Assembly: GCA_937916485.1 (NCBI GenBank)
Contig: CALFSV010000014.1
Coordinates: 1-8,376 of the forward strand
DNA: 8,376 nucleotides
Source: an uncultured Paracoccaceae bacterium
GTDB lineage: Bacteria > Pseudomonadota > Alphaproteobacteria > Rhodobacterales > Rhodobacteraceae
Direction: 5' to 3'
Below the pieces are notes generated by a model. That model was not told the DNA's origin, made no database searches, and was given only the letters and a program-made list of their open reading frames with translations. Positions 1 through 5,293 of the stretch are shown here, one piece after another; position 1 is the stretch's first letter; each line of letters opens with the position of its first letter. Position numbers and translations under genes: made by a program.

Positions 1-213
1 GCGGCTCTGGCAGGGGCTGTGGCGGTCGTTGTGGCCTTTCTGGGCATATACCTCAAGGGACGCAAGGACGAGGCCCAGGGGGCCGCTGTGAGGGATCTTG
101 AGGCATATCGCCGGACGCGCAAGGAAATCGACGATGCTGAGACATTTCAAGGTAACGACCCCGCTGCTGCTGATCGGTTCTTGCATGAGCGTTCAAAGCA
201 CAGGGATTTGTGA
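1..213 (+). CDS. Partial inner-membrane spanin-like protein (Rz-like), C-terminal part
   Basis: The frame is open from the first base, so the true start lies upstream; 70 residues are visible. The visible N-terminus is a hydrophobic segment (about residues 1-18, rich in Ala, Val and Leu), followed by a charged stretch KGRKDEAQG and a helical Arg/Glu/Asp-rich tail ending in DRFLHERSKHRDL. One membrane segment plus a charged periplasmic helix fits a phage inner-membrane spanin. The main support is the neighbour: a small lipoprotein gene starts inside this gene in another frame, the classic Rz/Rz1 arrangement. In known systems the pair fuses inner and outer membranes at the last step of lysis. 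No family motif is decisive, so another small phage membrane protein is possible. Confidence 0.6.
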   Translation, partial: AALAGAVAVVVAFLGIYLKGRKDEAQGAAVRDLEAYRRTRKEIDDAETFQGNDPAAADRFLHERSKHRDL

Positions 214-334
214 CGCAACGCTTCAATCTCGTGATCGGTTGACCTCGGCGTTGATTGAGGACGGGGGGCCGCAAAGCCGGATGGCTGGGGCCTCGCTGAT
301 TTCTCAGCTTGACGTTGGCTGTGGCGACGTGTGA
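134..334 (+). CDS. Putative outer-membrane spanin-like lipoprotein (Rz1-like)
   Basis: Encodes 66 aa. The ATG at 134 is preceded by AAGGA at 121-125 with 8 bases between; an in-frame TTG at 98 has no such support. The N-terminus is a lipoprotein signal: basic MLRHFK, hydrophobic PLLLI, then the lipobox-like IGSC with Cys17 as the acylation site. Gly at -2 is tolerated but not ideal. The mature part is about 50 aa. It carries two further cysteines (ICDAT and the end LDVGCGDV) that could form a disulphide. The gene overlaps the upstream membrane-protein gene by 80 bp in a different frame and runs past its stop, as o-spanin genes often do. Function is inferred from architecture and overlap, not sequence identity. 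A strong terminator follows 39 bp later, so this is probably the last gene of its operon. Confidence 0.6.
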   Translation: MLRHFKVTTPLLLIGSCMSVQSTGICDATLQSRDRLTSALIEDGGPQSRMAGASLISQLDVGCGDV

Positions 335-370
335 AACTTGGCCCACTGTCATAATACTCCGTCTCCAACT

Positions 371-718
371 TCAGGCTCCCCTCGTGGGGGCCTTTTTTTG
401 GTGATACCGCATGACGGCAGCTAAGAGCATTTGGCGCTGTGCGCTTGAGGCGTTTGGCGAGATCCACTTGGTGACCTGGCTGCGACTGATGCCGAGTTTC
501 TTGGATGCGTCTGTTCGTGACACGAAGGTCACCCCGGCGAGCGTCAATGGTTTGGCCCCGTTCTTGTTCCCAAGTCCGGCCCCTAGATTGCCCAGCCCCA
601 CATTGTCGGCAGTGCCGGTCACCTTGAGGGCCTTGCATATGGCCGAGGGCGACACCCCTATAGTCTTCGCAGCATCTCGGGCGGACTGATACTCCACGCC
701 CCGGATCAGCACTGGCAT
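371..718 (-). CDS. Two-repeat NUMOD1-like helix-turn-helix protein
   Basis: Encodes 115 aa from ATG 718, 4 bp after the HNH gene stop, so translation is probably coupled. The frame stays open upstream to 913, but that part lies inside the HNH gene and is a shadow. Two similar modules are visible at residues 4-30 (IRGVEYQSARDAAKTIGVSP and on) and 59-85 (LAGVTFVSRTDASKKLGISR and on). They share about 10 of 27 positions (GV, S, DA, K, G, S, S, K). Each reads as a strand followed by a helix-turn-helix, as in NUMOD1-type DNA-binding modules. A Gly/Asn-rich linker at 38-55 contains NVGLGN. The C-terminus is basic. NUMOD1 modules are usually fused to homing endonucleases; here the protein stands alone beside an HNH nuclease. 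A DNA-binding role is inferred. This is the last gene of the leftward operon. Confidence 0.8.
   Translation of the reverse strand: MPVLIRGVEYQSARDAAKTIGVSPSAICKALKVTGTADNVGLGNLGAGLGNKNGAKPLTLAGVTFVSRTDASKKLGISRSQVTKWISPNASSAQRQMLLAAVMRYHQKKAPTRGA
374..399 (+). terminator. Intrinsic terminator ending the plus-strand lysis operon
   Basis: A GC-rich hairpin (GGC, bulged T, CCCC, loop TCGT, GGGG, GCC) is followed directly by seven T residues on the plus strand. The stem has 7 GC pairs with a one-base bulge. It lies 39 bp after the lipoprotein stop. It also lies inside the last codons of the convergent minus-strand gene, so those codons (KK, then APTRGA) are shaped by the terminator. The minus strand has no U-tract after the hairpin, so it should act in one direction only. 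Confidence 0.85.
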
Positions 719-722
719 GGCG

Positions 723-1046
723 TTAAAGTGAGGCAAGCCATTCTTTGACGACCTCGATGTAGGCATGGTCTGGGCCGTGTTTTTTGACCCAGCTTTCTTT
801 TCCGTTGTGGATGGCGTCGGGTCCATCTTGGTGATGGGCTTTACATAGTGGAATGACATCGAAGTCGCTCGCTTTGTTGGTGCCGTATCGGTCGCAGATG
901 ATGTGGTGGGCATCGCTGGGGCCGGGACGGTGGCAGATGACGCAGGGCAGGGCCTTGACGCGAGCCATGTAAGCCCGCGCCTTTGGTGTCCCCCGTTCTG
1001 GTTTGGGTTGCTTGAGGCCGAGAGGCCCCTTGCCGGTGATGTTCAT
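723..1046 (-). CDS. HNH-type nuclease, Ref/DUF968-like
   Basis: Encodes 107 aa. The ATG overlaps the transporter stop (ATGA), so it is translationally coupled. Visible features are a basic N-terminus (residues 1-33), Cys35-x2-Cys38 (PCVIC), the DAHHI motif with His47-His48, and VIPLCKAHH with Cys68, His71 and His72. Together these form a zinc-supported beta-beta-alpha-metal HNH fold. The pattern (PCVIC, PSDAHH, PLC-x2-HH) resembles the Ref recombination-enhancing nuclease and DUF968 phage proteins, which cut DNA in recombination settings. A homing or packaging-type HNH enzyme is the alternative. Its place in an operon with ERF, YqaJ and a NinB-like protein supports a recombination role. Nuclease activity is inferred from the intact motif. 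Confidence 0.8.
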   Translation of the reverse strand: MNITGKGPLGLKQPKPERGTPKARAYMARVKALPCVICHRPGPSDAHHIICDRYGTNKASDFDVIPLCKAHHQDGPDAIHNGKESWVKKHGPDHAYIEVVKEWLASL

Positions 1047-1564
1047 CCCCGCGCCGGTATTGAATTGCGCTTCATTGCAAACAATGCCGCTGCCACAACT
1101 GCGCTTGCATATATTTTTCCGATTGCATTCCCGGCGCTGAACTCAAGCGATCCAAATGCCAGATAGGTAAACGCCGCGCTGTCCACGAATGCGCCGACAG
1201 CCCCGGAAGCCAGCACCGCCAGCCAAAGACCGCGCGCCCGCAACTTTGAATAAACCGCCATATCAATTAGTTCAGCGATTAGAAACGCGGCTGCGGATGC
1301 CAGCGCCAATCCCGGCGAAAACATTGACAGCGAAGCGCCCACAAGAATGGCAATTAGTGCGCCGTTGCGACCAAAGGTTTCATAGACATGATCCCGCAGG
1401 ACAAGCGCCATGCCTATAAGTAGAACGCCAGACGGTGCCATAAGCCCAAACCCTACAGGGATTAAGCACGGCCCATTTGGTATGCATACCGTCCCAACAT
1501 TGCCGATTAGCCAGTTCGCAGCGGGGATGGTGGCAATGAATGCCAGCAGTGAAAACCATTTCAT
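1043..1564 (-). CDS. VUT/YhhQ-family queuosine-precursor (preQ0/preQ1) transporter
   Basis: Encodes 173 aa from ATG 1564, which overlaps the DpdA-like gene stop as ATGA and has GGAG 8 bases upstream. A longer frame from 1612 would lie inside the neighbour and is rejected. The protein is almost entirely hydrophobic, with about five or six membrane segments (roughly residues 3-22, 34-56, 67-87, 86-104, 112-136 and 150-163). Family-like motifs are LRDHVYE at 56-62, AELIDMAVYSKLR at 97-109 and GAVGAFVDSAAF at 121-132; the paired ELID and FVDS elements are typical of the Vut_1/DUF165 family. E. coli YhhQ imports preQ0/preQ1 and is longer (about 220 aa). This short form fits phage versions. Coupling to a DpdA-like enzyme strongly suggests that it brings in the base the enzyme inserts. 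Confidence 0.75.
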   Translation of the reverse strand: MKWFSLLAFIATIPAANWLIGNVGTVCIPNGPCLIPVGFGLMAPSGVLLIGMALVLRDHVYETFGRNGALIAILVGASLSMFSPGLALASAAAFLIAELIDMAVYSKLRARGLWLAVLASGAVGAFVDSAAFTYLAFGSLEFSAGNAIGKIYASAVVAAALFAMKRNSIPARG

Positions 1565-2241
1565 GTGATTAACTCCATTTGTTGAGGGCGCTTTTCCCAG
1601 CGCGGCGGGCATTGTGCGCCATCCCAGCGATCCGCCATTTTGCGCGGCGACTGATATGGCTGGTTGTGATTGCGGGCGATGTCTGTGCTATCGACAGATG
1701 CAAAGGGATACTGCTTTCCTGACAACTGCATTCCCCTGAGCATGTGTATCCACGGGGTGCGCTTGTGGCGGGCGGCAATCTCGTTCCAGATTTCATCCAT
1801 CTTTCTGCACCACGCATCAGACAAAACGACGGCAAATTCGGCGGTTGACCCAATACATACACGCGGCCATTCATCGCACAGCCGCAACAGCCGATGGATT
1901 GGCTCGTCCATATGCCAGACTGGCGCACCCTTGTGTCCATGCGGCCATTCGCGAAGCAAGGCGTCCTGCTCCTGCGTCCCGGCGTCAATAACGTCAGGGA
2001 TCACAGCCCACGTTGTCGGATAATCAAGCCAAGGGTCGCACCACTTGTAAAAGCCTTCCCAGTTCGTCGCCTTGCCTGATTTCCAAGCCGAAAACGCGCC
2101 GTTGTCTAGCATGACAGATTGACCCATTAGATGCGCGCGCGCCAAATCCTGCGGGGCTGCATGAGAAATGCAGAAATTACGCCCCGCAAGATCAAGCATT
2201 GCGCTGATCGGCGTGATAGGGGTGCCGTGATAATGGATCAC
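1561..2241 (-). CDS. dpdA-like: DpdA-like DNA 7-deazaguanine transglycosylase (TGT superfamily)
   Basis: Encodes 226 aa from GTG 2241. This start overlaps the upstream stop as GTGA and has GGGAGGA 9 bases before it; a TTG at 2259 is less likely. Features that recall the TGT barrel are LDNGAF at 45-50 (Asp46, matching the DSGGF catalytic loop of TGT), VIPDVID at 80-86, PVWHMDEP at 107-114, CIGS at 129-132, WIHMLRG at 164-170 and FASVDSTD at 180-187 (Asp184, a candidate nucleophile matching the second TGT aspartate). The zinc-binding cysteine cluster of bacterial tRNA TGT is absent. Phage DpdA enzymes exchange guanine in DNA for a 7-deazaguanine and block restriction. The coupled transporter gene fits this. 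Motif matching was by eye; a tRNA-directed enzyme is the main alternative. Confidence 0.7.
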   Translation of the reverse strand: MIHYHGTPITPISAMLDLAGRNFCISHAAPQDLARAHLMGQSVMLDNGAFSAWKSGKATNWEGFYKWCDPWLDYPTTWAVIPDVIDAGTQEQDALLREWPHGHKGAPVWHMDEPIHRLLRLCDEWPRVCIGSTAEFAVVLSDAWCRKMDEIWNEIAARHKRTPWIHMLRGMQLSGKQYPFASVDSTDIARNHNQPYQSPRKMADRWDGAQCPPRWEKRPQQMELIT

Positions 2242-2429
2242 CGCAGAAATTCCTCCCAATAGAGGCAGAGTTTATTGTTGTGCCGCGCGGCCTCATAAAG
2301 CCCGCTGACGGCCTTCTTCCGCTTTCTGGCCCTGTCTATTGCGGCAGACAGGCTATCCCGCTCCTGATAGAGCAGAGCGAGCTTGCGGCGGGCAATGGGG
2401 CGCATGATCGGTTTCAGAAGCCACCTCAT
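2238..2429 (-). CDS. Hypothetical small basic protein
   Basis: Encodes 63 aa. ATG 2429 overlaps the GapR-like stop (ATGA), and its own stop overlaps the DpdA-like start (GTGA), so it sits in a chain of coupled genes. The sequence is strongly basic at the N-terminus (MRWLLKPIMRPIARRK). Residues 16-40 (LALLYQERDSLSAAIDRARK) form a charged, probably coiled-coil helix, and the C-terminus is aromatic (LCLYWEEFLR). No catalytic motif is visible. Function is unknown; the neighbours do not identify it. Confidence 0.75.
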   Translation of the reverse strand: MRWLLKPIMRPIARRKLALLYQERDSLSAAIDRARKRKKAVSGLYEAARHNNKLCLYWEEFLR

Positions 2430-2674
2430 AGACCAAGAGCCTCACGATAAAGGGCCTCGATGGCCTCCTCCTCTGCGATCTGATCGGCCCGCTTTTTCCG
2501 CAAGGCAATGATCTTGCGAATGGCCTTGGTGTCAAAGCCCCGGCCCTTGGCTTCGGCCATGACTTCTTTCTGGCTTTCAACGATGTCCATGCGTTCTGCG
2601 TCCAGTCGTTCGAAGCGTTCGACGATCTGCCTCAGTTCGTCTGCGATGATGTCCATTTGCATTTTTAGTTCCAT
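2426..2674 (-). CDS. gapR-like: GapR-family DNA-binding protein (DUF2312)
   Basis: Encodes 82 aa. The central block EAKGRGFDTKAIRKIIALRK (residues 41-60) matches the DUF2312/GapR signature (AEAKGxGFDxKAlRxIIxLRK). It is preceded by a long helix with DELRQIVERFERLDAER (12-28) and followed by an Ala/Glu helix ending YREALGL. In Caulobacter, GapR is a nucleoid-associated protein that clamps overtwisted AT-rich DNA ahead of replication and transcription and stimulates topoisomerases. Length and layout agree with full-length members. The gene overlaps the upstream stop by 10 bp and the next gene by 4 bp. The phage copy may aid replication of its own DNA or modulate host chromatin; which of these is not visible from sequence. 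Confidence 0.9.
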   Translation of the reverse strand: MELKMQMDIIADELRQIVERFERLDAERMDIVESQKEVMAEAKGRGFDTKAIRKIIALRKKRADQIAEEEAIEALYREALGL

Positions 2675-2928
2675 TTCGGTGGGTTTTTGTTGATGGCGCG
2701 AAGGGCGTCTTGCCCTTTTAGGGTGATGACCCAGGTTTGTTCCTTGGTGTTCAAGGTGAATGGCCCTGCTTTTTCTATTTCAAGCGGCTTGATCCAGCCG
2801 CAACCAAAGAGTGAGTACATTGACGGACCTGATCTGCCGACTTGGCTGCCTGTGAACGGCTCGTCACCAAAAGGCTCAATTGCCTTCAGTGACTTCCACC
2901 GTGATTTTGTGAGGGTTGGTGCTTTCAT
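2665..2928 (-). CDS. Hypothetical protein, possible winged-helix fold
   Basis: Encodes 87 aa. ATG 2928 overlaps the upstream stop (ATGA) and has GGAG 5 bases before it. The order of elements suggests a winged helix: helix LTKSRWKSLKAIE (6-18), GSQVGRSGPSMYSLFGCGWI (27-46) as a recognition helix, then two strands FTLNTKEQTWVITLKGQDAL (57-76) as a wing. The phrase WVITLKGQDAL resembles the end of many small phage wHTH proteins. A DNA-binding role is an inference from this pattern. No specific family is recognised. Confidence 0.8.
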   Translation of the reverse strand: MKAPTLTKSRWKSLKAIEPFGDEPFTGSQVGRSGPSMYSLFGCGWIKPLEIEKAGPFTLNTKEQTWVITLKGQDALRAINKNPPKWN

Positions 2929-3377
2929 GTGAACTCCTGCTCGTACTTGAGGGCTTCTGGGTCTGTCAGCCGCACTCCCAGCGGCAGCCAGTGTCGTTGC
3001 ATCGCATCCATAAATGCTGTCATTTGCTTGACCGTCATCAGCCGAGTGACTGGCAGGTCAAAGGCCTTAATCGCGTCCAGCTTGGATTCATATGGCAAGG
3101 GCTTGATCACCCGATCATATGAAAGGCGGAAGGCCTCGTTCTCGGCCCGAAGGATTGGAACCCCGAAAACCAGCTTGCATTCGGCCCGAACGTCTTCATG
3201 GGTCTGGTCGCCAAGCTGGGTGGCGATGTCGGTGAACCACCTTTGCGCCAGCCTGTTTTGCAATGCCGATCTAAGTGCGCCCTGTGTCCAGGTGACTGTG
3301 ATCGGCAGCTTTCGATCACGCAACATTGCGGCTAGCGCGTCAACGTGGGTCGGTTCTCGGATGATCTTGGTGGGCAT
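2925..3377 (-). CDS. NinB/Orf-like recombination protein
   Basis: Encodes 150 aa from ATG 3377, which shares one base with the upstream TGA (TGATG). A TTG three bases earlier is disregarded. The segment ITVTWTQGALRSALQNRLAQ (26-45) with R36-S37-x2-Q40-N41 recalls the RSxxQN signature of the lambda Orf/NinB family; a helix with a tryptophan follows (RWFTDIATQLGDQTHEDVRA). A later block, YDRVIKPLPYESKLDAI and FDLPVTRLMTVKQMTAFMDA, is well defined but not diagnostic. Lambda Orf binds SSB and single-stranded DNA and helps load recombination proteins. The gene lies in a recombination operon with ERF and YqaJ, which supports the call. The match is partial; it could be a distant relative with another role. 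Confidence 0.6.
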   Translation of the reverse strand: MPTKIIREPTHVDALAAMLRDRKLPITVTWTQGALRSALQNRLAQRWFTDIATQLGDQTHEDVRAECKLVFGVPILRAENEAFRLSYDRVIKPLPYESKLDAIKAFDLPVTRLMTVKQMTAFMDAMQRHWLPLGVRLTDPEALKYEQEFT

Positions 3378-3553
3378 CAACCGCTTCCCCTCATTGTCCA
3401 GTGATCAATCATCACCGTCCTGACCCTGATGACCTCGATGCCAAGGCTCTTGGCGGTCAGGGCAAGGGTCTCGTTTGGGTCGGTCTTCTCAAGGCCCCCG
3501 TTTTCCTGCTCGATCCGGTCAAAGGTTTCGATGACGGTTTTGGGATCAATCAT
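3377..3553 (-). CDS. Hypothetical small protein
   Basis: Encodes 58 aa from ATG 3553, overlapping the end of the exonuclease gene by 8 bp. GGGGTG lies just upstream. A TTG at 3565 would add four residues but has less support. The chain is acidic in its first half (DPKTVIETFDRIEQENGGLE) and contains a helix-like TLALTAKSLGIEVIRVRTVM that could be a small helix-turn-helix. No catalytic residues are seen. The tight packing between the exonuclease and the NinB-like gene supports it being real. Function is unknown. Confidence 0.65.
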   Translation of the reverse strand: MIDPKTVIETFDRIEQENGGLEKTDPNETLALTAKSLGIEVIRVRTVMIDHWTMRGSG

Positions 3554-4181
3554 CTGACACCCCAAACTTGTCGCGCAGCTTTTGCAGCTTCATGCCCAGA
3601 TCTTCCAAGAACGAGATGACCTCAACCTCGATGTCTTTGCACAGATCGTCGTCACGGTTGACGCGCTGCATCCAGAACGACATATCGCCGGGCAGTCGTG
3701 GGTCGAAGCTAACGAAGTCGCACCACTCGCGCCCGGTGCAGATCATTTGGACGTGCATCTGAGTGATGTATTTGCTCGGCACCTTTTCTGAGAGCAGGGT
3801 GTCGATGTGCGTGGCGGTGTTGGGGCATTTGATCTCAATCAGCCCGTCAGACCCGACCAGACCGTCAGGCGATGCGCCGAAGAACTTGATGCTTGGATGA
3901 AGCACAAAGCCGGTTTCCTTGACGGTTTCCCCTGTCATCACCTCGTAGGCCATACGGGCCTGTGGTTCGGTGTCTGTACCCCATTGCATCGCCGCGCTGC
4001 TAAACCCCTCTGTAGCCTCGCCAGTAAGCCTCTCAGTGATCAACTGGGCCATGTAGTTGGCACGGCTGGCGCTGTATCCGCTTTTGGTCTTGGCCATCAC
4101 GTCGGCGGTGCGGGATGCGGTGACGCATCCCAAACGAGCCGAGAACCACTCCGATGAGCGCTGTTCCATCTCATGCGCCAT
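3546..4181 (-). CDS. YqaJ/lambda-exonuclease family viral recombinase
   Basis: Encodes 211 aa from ATG 4181, 2 bp after the upstream stop, with a GGTGG sequence upstream. The N-terminal QRSSEWFSARLGCVTASR (from residue 7) is the family entry motif. AMQWGTDTEPQARMAYE (64-80) carries the conserved Glu. FGASPDGLVG gives Asp106, and LIEIKCPN gives Glu116 and Lys118, completing the PD-(D/E)xK active site. YITQMHVQM further on is the usual helix with a Gln. All expected residues are present, so the enzyme should be active as a 5'-to-3' double-strand exonuclease that makes 3' single-stranded tails. Its partner is the ERF annealase two genes upstream. Length is normal for phage YqaJ proteins. Confidence 0.93.
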   Translation of the reverse strand: MAHEMEQRSSEWFSARLGCVTASRTADVMAKTKSGYSASRANYMAQLITERLTGEATEGFSSAAMQWGTDTEPQARMAYEVMTGETVKETGFVLHPSIKFFGASPDGLVGSDGLIEIKCPNTATHIDTLLSEKVPSKYITQMHVQMICTGREWCDFVSFDPRLPGDMSFWMQRVNRDDDLCKDIEVEVISFLEDLGMKLQKLRDKFGVSDD

Positions 4182-4183
4182 GA

Positions 4184-4585
4184 TCAAACATCCACCACTT
4201 CGCAGCCAAGCATTTTGGAAATGTTTTCCAGCTTTTTCAAAGACGCCTTCGGCCCTGCGATCAAGATCATCTGCGTTGCATCTGGCAAAGCTGGTGGTGC
4301 ATTTACCTCAACCTGGGTGTCTGCGCTCCACAGATCAGGGGTGTTCTTCTTCATCTGTTCACCTTGTATCTTTTCCAGCAAATTCCTTGCCGCGATAATC
4401 GAGTTGACTGACGGCATGTATCGACCGCTTCCCCAGCCCGATGATATTTTTTTACCTTCAGGACTTATGGCTTTGTCGAGGTCGCTGTATCTTGAAAAGC
4501 GCTTGGCCAGTTCCCTGAACTCTGGATGCCCAAAACGTGCCAGCTTATCCCAATTTTCGGGTTTTTTCTCGTAAAGGCTTCTCAT
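4184..4585 (-). CDS. Hypothetical protein between annealase and exonuclease
   Basis: Encodes 133 aa. ATG 4585 lies one base after the ERF stop, and the end of the ERF gene supplies a strong ribosome-binding site (AGGGAGGA, 6 bases before the ATG). Residues 12-72 look helical and DNA-binding in style: KLARFGHPEFRELAKRFSRY, then a Gly-rich turn SSGWGSGRYMPSV and a helix NSIIAARNLLEK. A Pro/Ala-rich linker (about 84-103) leads to a small alpha/beta C-terminal part, TQMILIAGPKASLKKLENIS plus LGCEVVDV. I do not recognise a family. Its position inside the two-component recombinase suggests an accessory or regulatory role, but this is only context. Confidence 0.8.
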   Translation of the reverse strand: MRSLYEKKPENWDKLARFGHPEFRELAKRFSRYSDLDKAISPEGKKISSGWGSGRYMPSVNSIIAARNLLEKIQGEQMKKNTPDLWSADTQVEVNAPPALPDATQMILIAGPKASLKKLENISKMLGCEVVDV

Positions 4586-4586
4586 C

Positions 4587-5192
4587 TTATTCCTCCCTAA
4601 CTGCTGCGTCGTGTTCAGCTTCGATCTTGGCCTGCTTTTTCTTCAGCATGGCGATGGCGTCTGCGGCTTGCTTGGCGTTCATCCCGTGCAGCTCGGTGAC
4701 GTTCAGGAACTGGCAGAACTTGGCCTCGTCGGTGTTGGTGGCTTCAATGAGGCCTTGGATTTCACGAAACTGGTCGGCGCTGATGTTCTTTGGTGCCTCT
4801 GGCTTTGGCGGATTTCTGGCGGCTGCATTCCCGTCATCATCGTCACTTGCTGCGGCGACACCTGCCATTGAGAGCAGGCCATATCTGCGAGCATAAGAGA
4901 CCGCTGACCCATATCCCTGCATGTCCCGTTTCCCAATAAGCAGCGGAACGCGGCAGGAAAGGCTTTCTCCGCTTTCTCCGTGGATCAGTATTGTCTCCAC
5001 AAAGAGGCCAAGCTGGTCCTCGCCGGTCGGCTGGATTACCGCGATCCCTGCATCATTCAAGGCTGGCATACAGGCATCCATGACGTTGCCGAGATCTGCA
5101 TACTTGCTGCGGAAGTGGGGGTTGTCGGCCTGCTTGAGTGCCTTGGTCATGTTGGCCTGTGCTTTGGCCAGTGCTGTCGCAATACCCTTCAT
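4587..5192 (-). CDS. erf-like: ERF-family single-strand annealing protein
   Basis: Encodes 201 aa from ATG 5192, which follows a 32-aa ORF with one base between (TAAGATG); the frame stays open to 5252, but that part is the neighbour in another frame. Signature motifs are NPHFRSKYADLGNVMDA (24-40), ALNDAGIAVIQP (44-55) and MQGYGSAVSYARRYGLLSMA (91-110), followed by the acidic run SDDDDGNAA (116-124). This is the standard ERF core. A Pro/Lys linker (128-135) leads to a helical C-terminal part (138-200) ending in a Lys/Glu-rich coil. ERF proteins form rings on single-stranded DNA and anneal complementary strands, here on tails made by the YqaJ exonuclease. They also help circularise incoming phage genomes. 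Confidence 0.95.
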   Translation of the reverse strand: MKGIATALAKAQANMTKALKQADNPHFRSKYADLGNVMDACMPALNDAGIAVIQPTGEDQLGLFVETILIHGESGESLSCRVPLLIGKRDMQGYGSAVSYARRYGLLSMAGVAAASDDDDGNAAARNPPKPEAPKNISADQFREIQGLIEATNTDEAKFCQFLNVTELHGMNAKQAADAIAMLKKKQAKIEAEHDAAVREE

Positions 5193-5193
5193 C

Positions 5194-5292
5194 TTAAAGC
5201 CCCAATCCAAAGCCGAGGAAAAAGGCGGCATAGGTTCCGCCGAAGATTGCAATGACGCAGATGGCGTCGGTGATGATGTCTTTGATTTTCAT
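5194..5292 (-). CDS. Small single-pass membrane peptide (32 aa)
   Basis: ATG 5292 lies one base after the upstream stop (TGACATG), and the TAA at 5194-5196 lies one base before the ERF ATG. The same stop-N-ATG spacing recurs between ERF and the next gene, which supports a real gene. The peptide starts with a charged MKIKDIITDA and continues with a hydrophobic run of about 22 residues (ICVIAIFGGTYAAFFLGFGL), one membrane span. Without it, 101 bp of this packed operon would be empty. Function is unknown; small phage membrane peptides may act in exclusion or modulate host membrane proteins, but nothing here selects a role. Confidence 0.65.
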   Translation of the reverse strand: MKIKDIITDAICVIAIFGGTYAAFFLGFGLGL

Positions 5293-5293
5293 G

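Noticed and set aside
147..638. Minus-strand 163-aa frame
   Set aside because: It lies out of frame with the NUMOD1-like gene, crosses the terminator and overlaps the spanin pair; its composition is that of an antisense shadow.
719..913. Longer start for the NUMOD1-like gene at 913
   Set aside because: The extra Ser/Thr-rich N-terminus is the shadow of the HNH coding sequence; the repeats start right after ATG 718.
1565..1612. Longer transporter start at 1612
   Set aside because: It would overlap the DpdA-like gene by 52 bp; ATG 1564 forms a standard ATGA junction with GGAG upstream and begins at the hydrophobic part.
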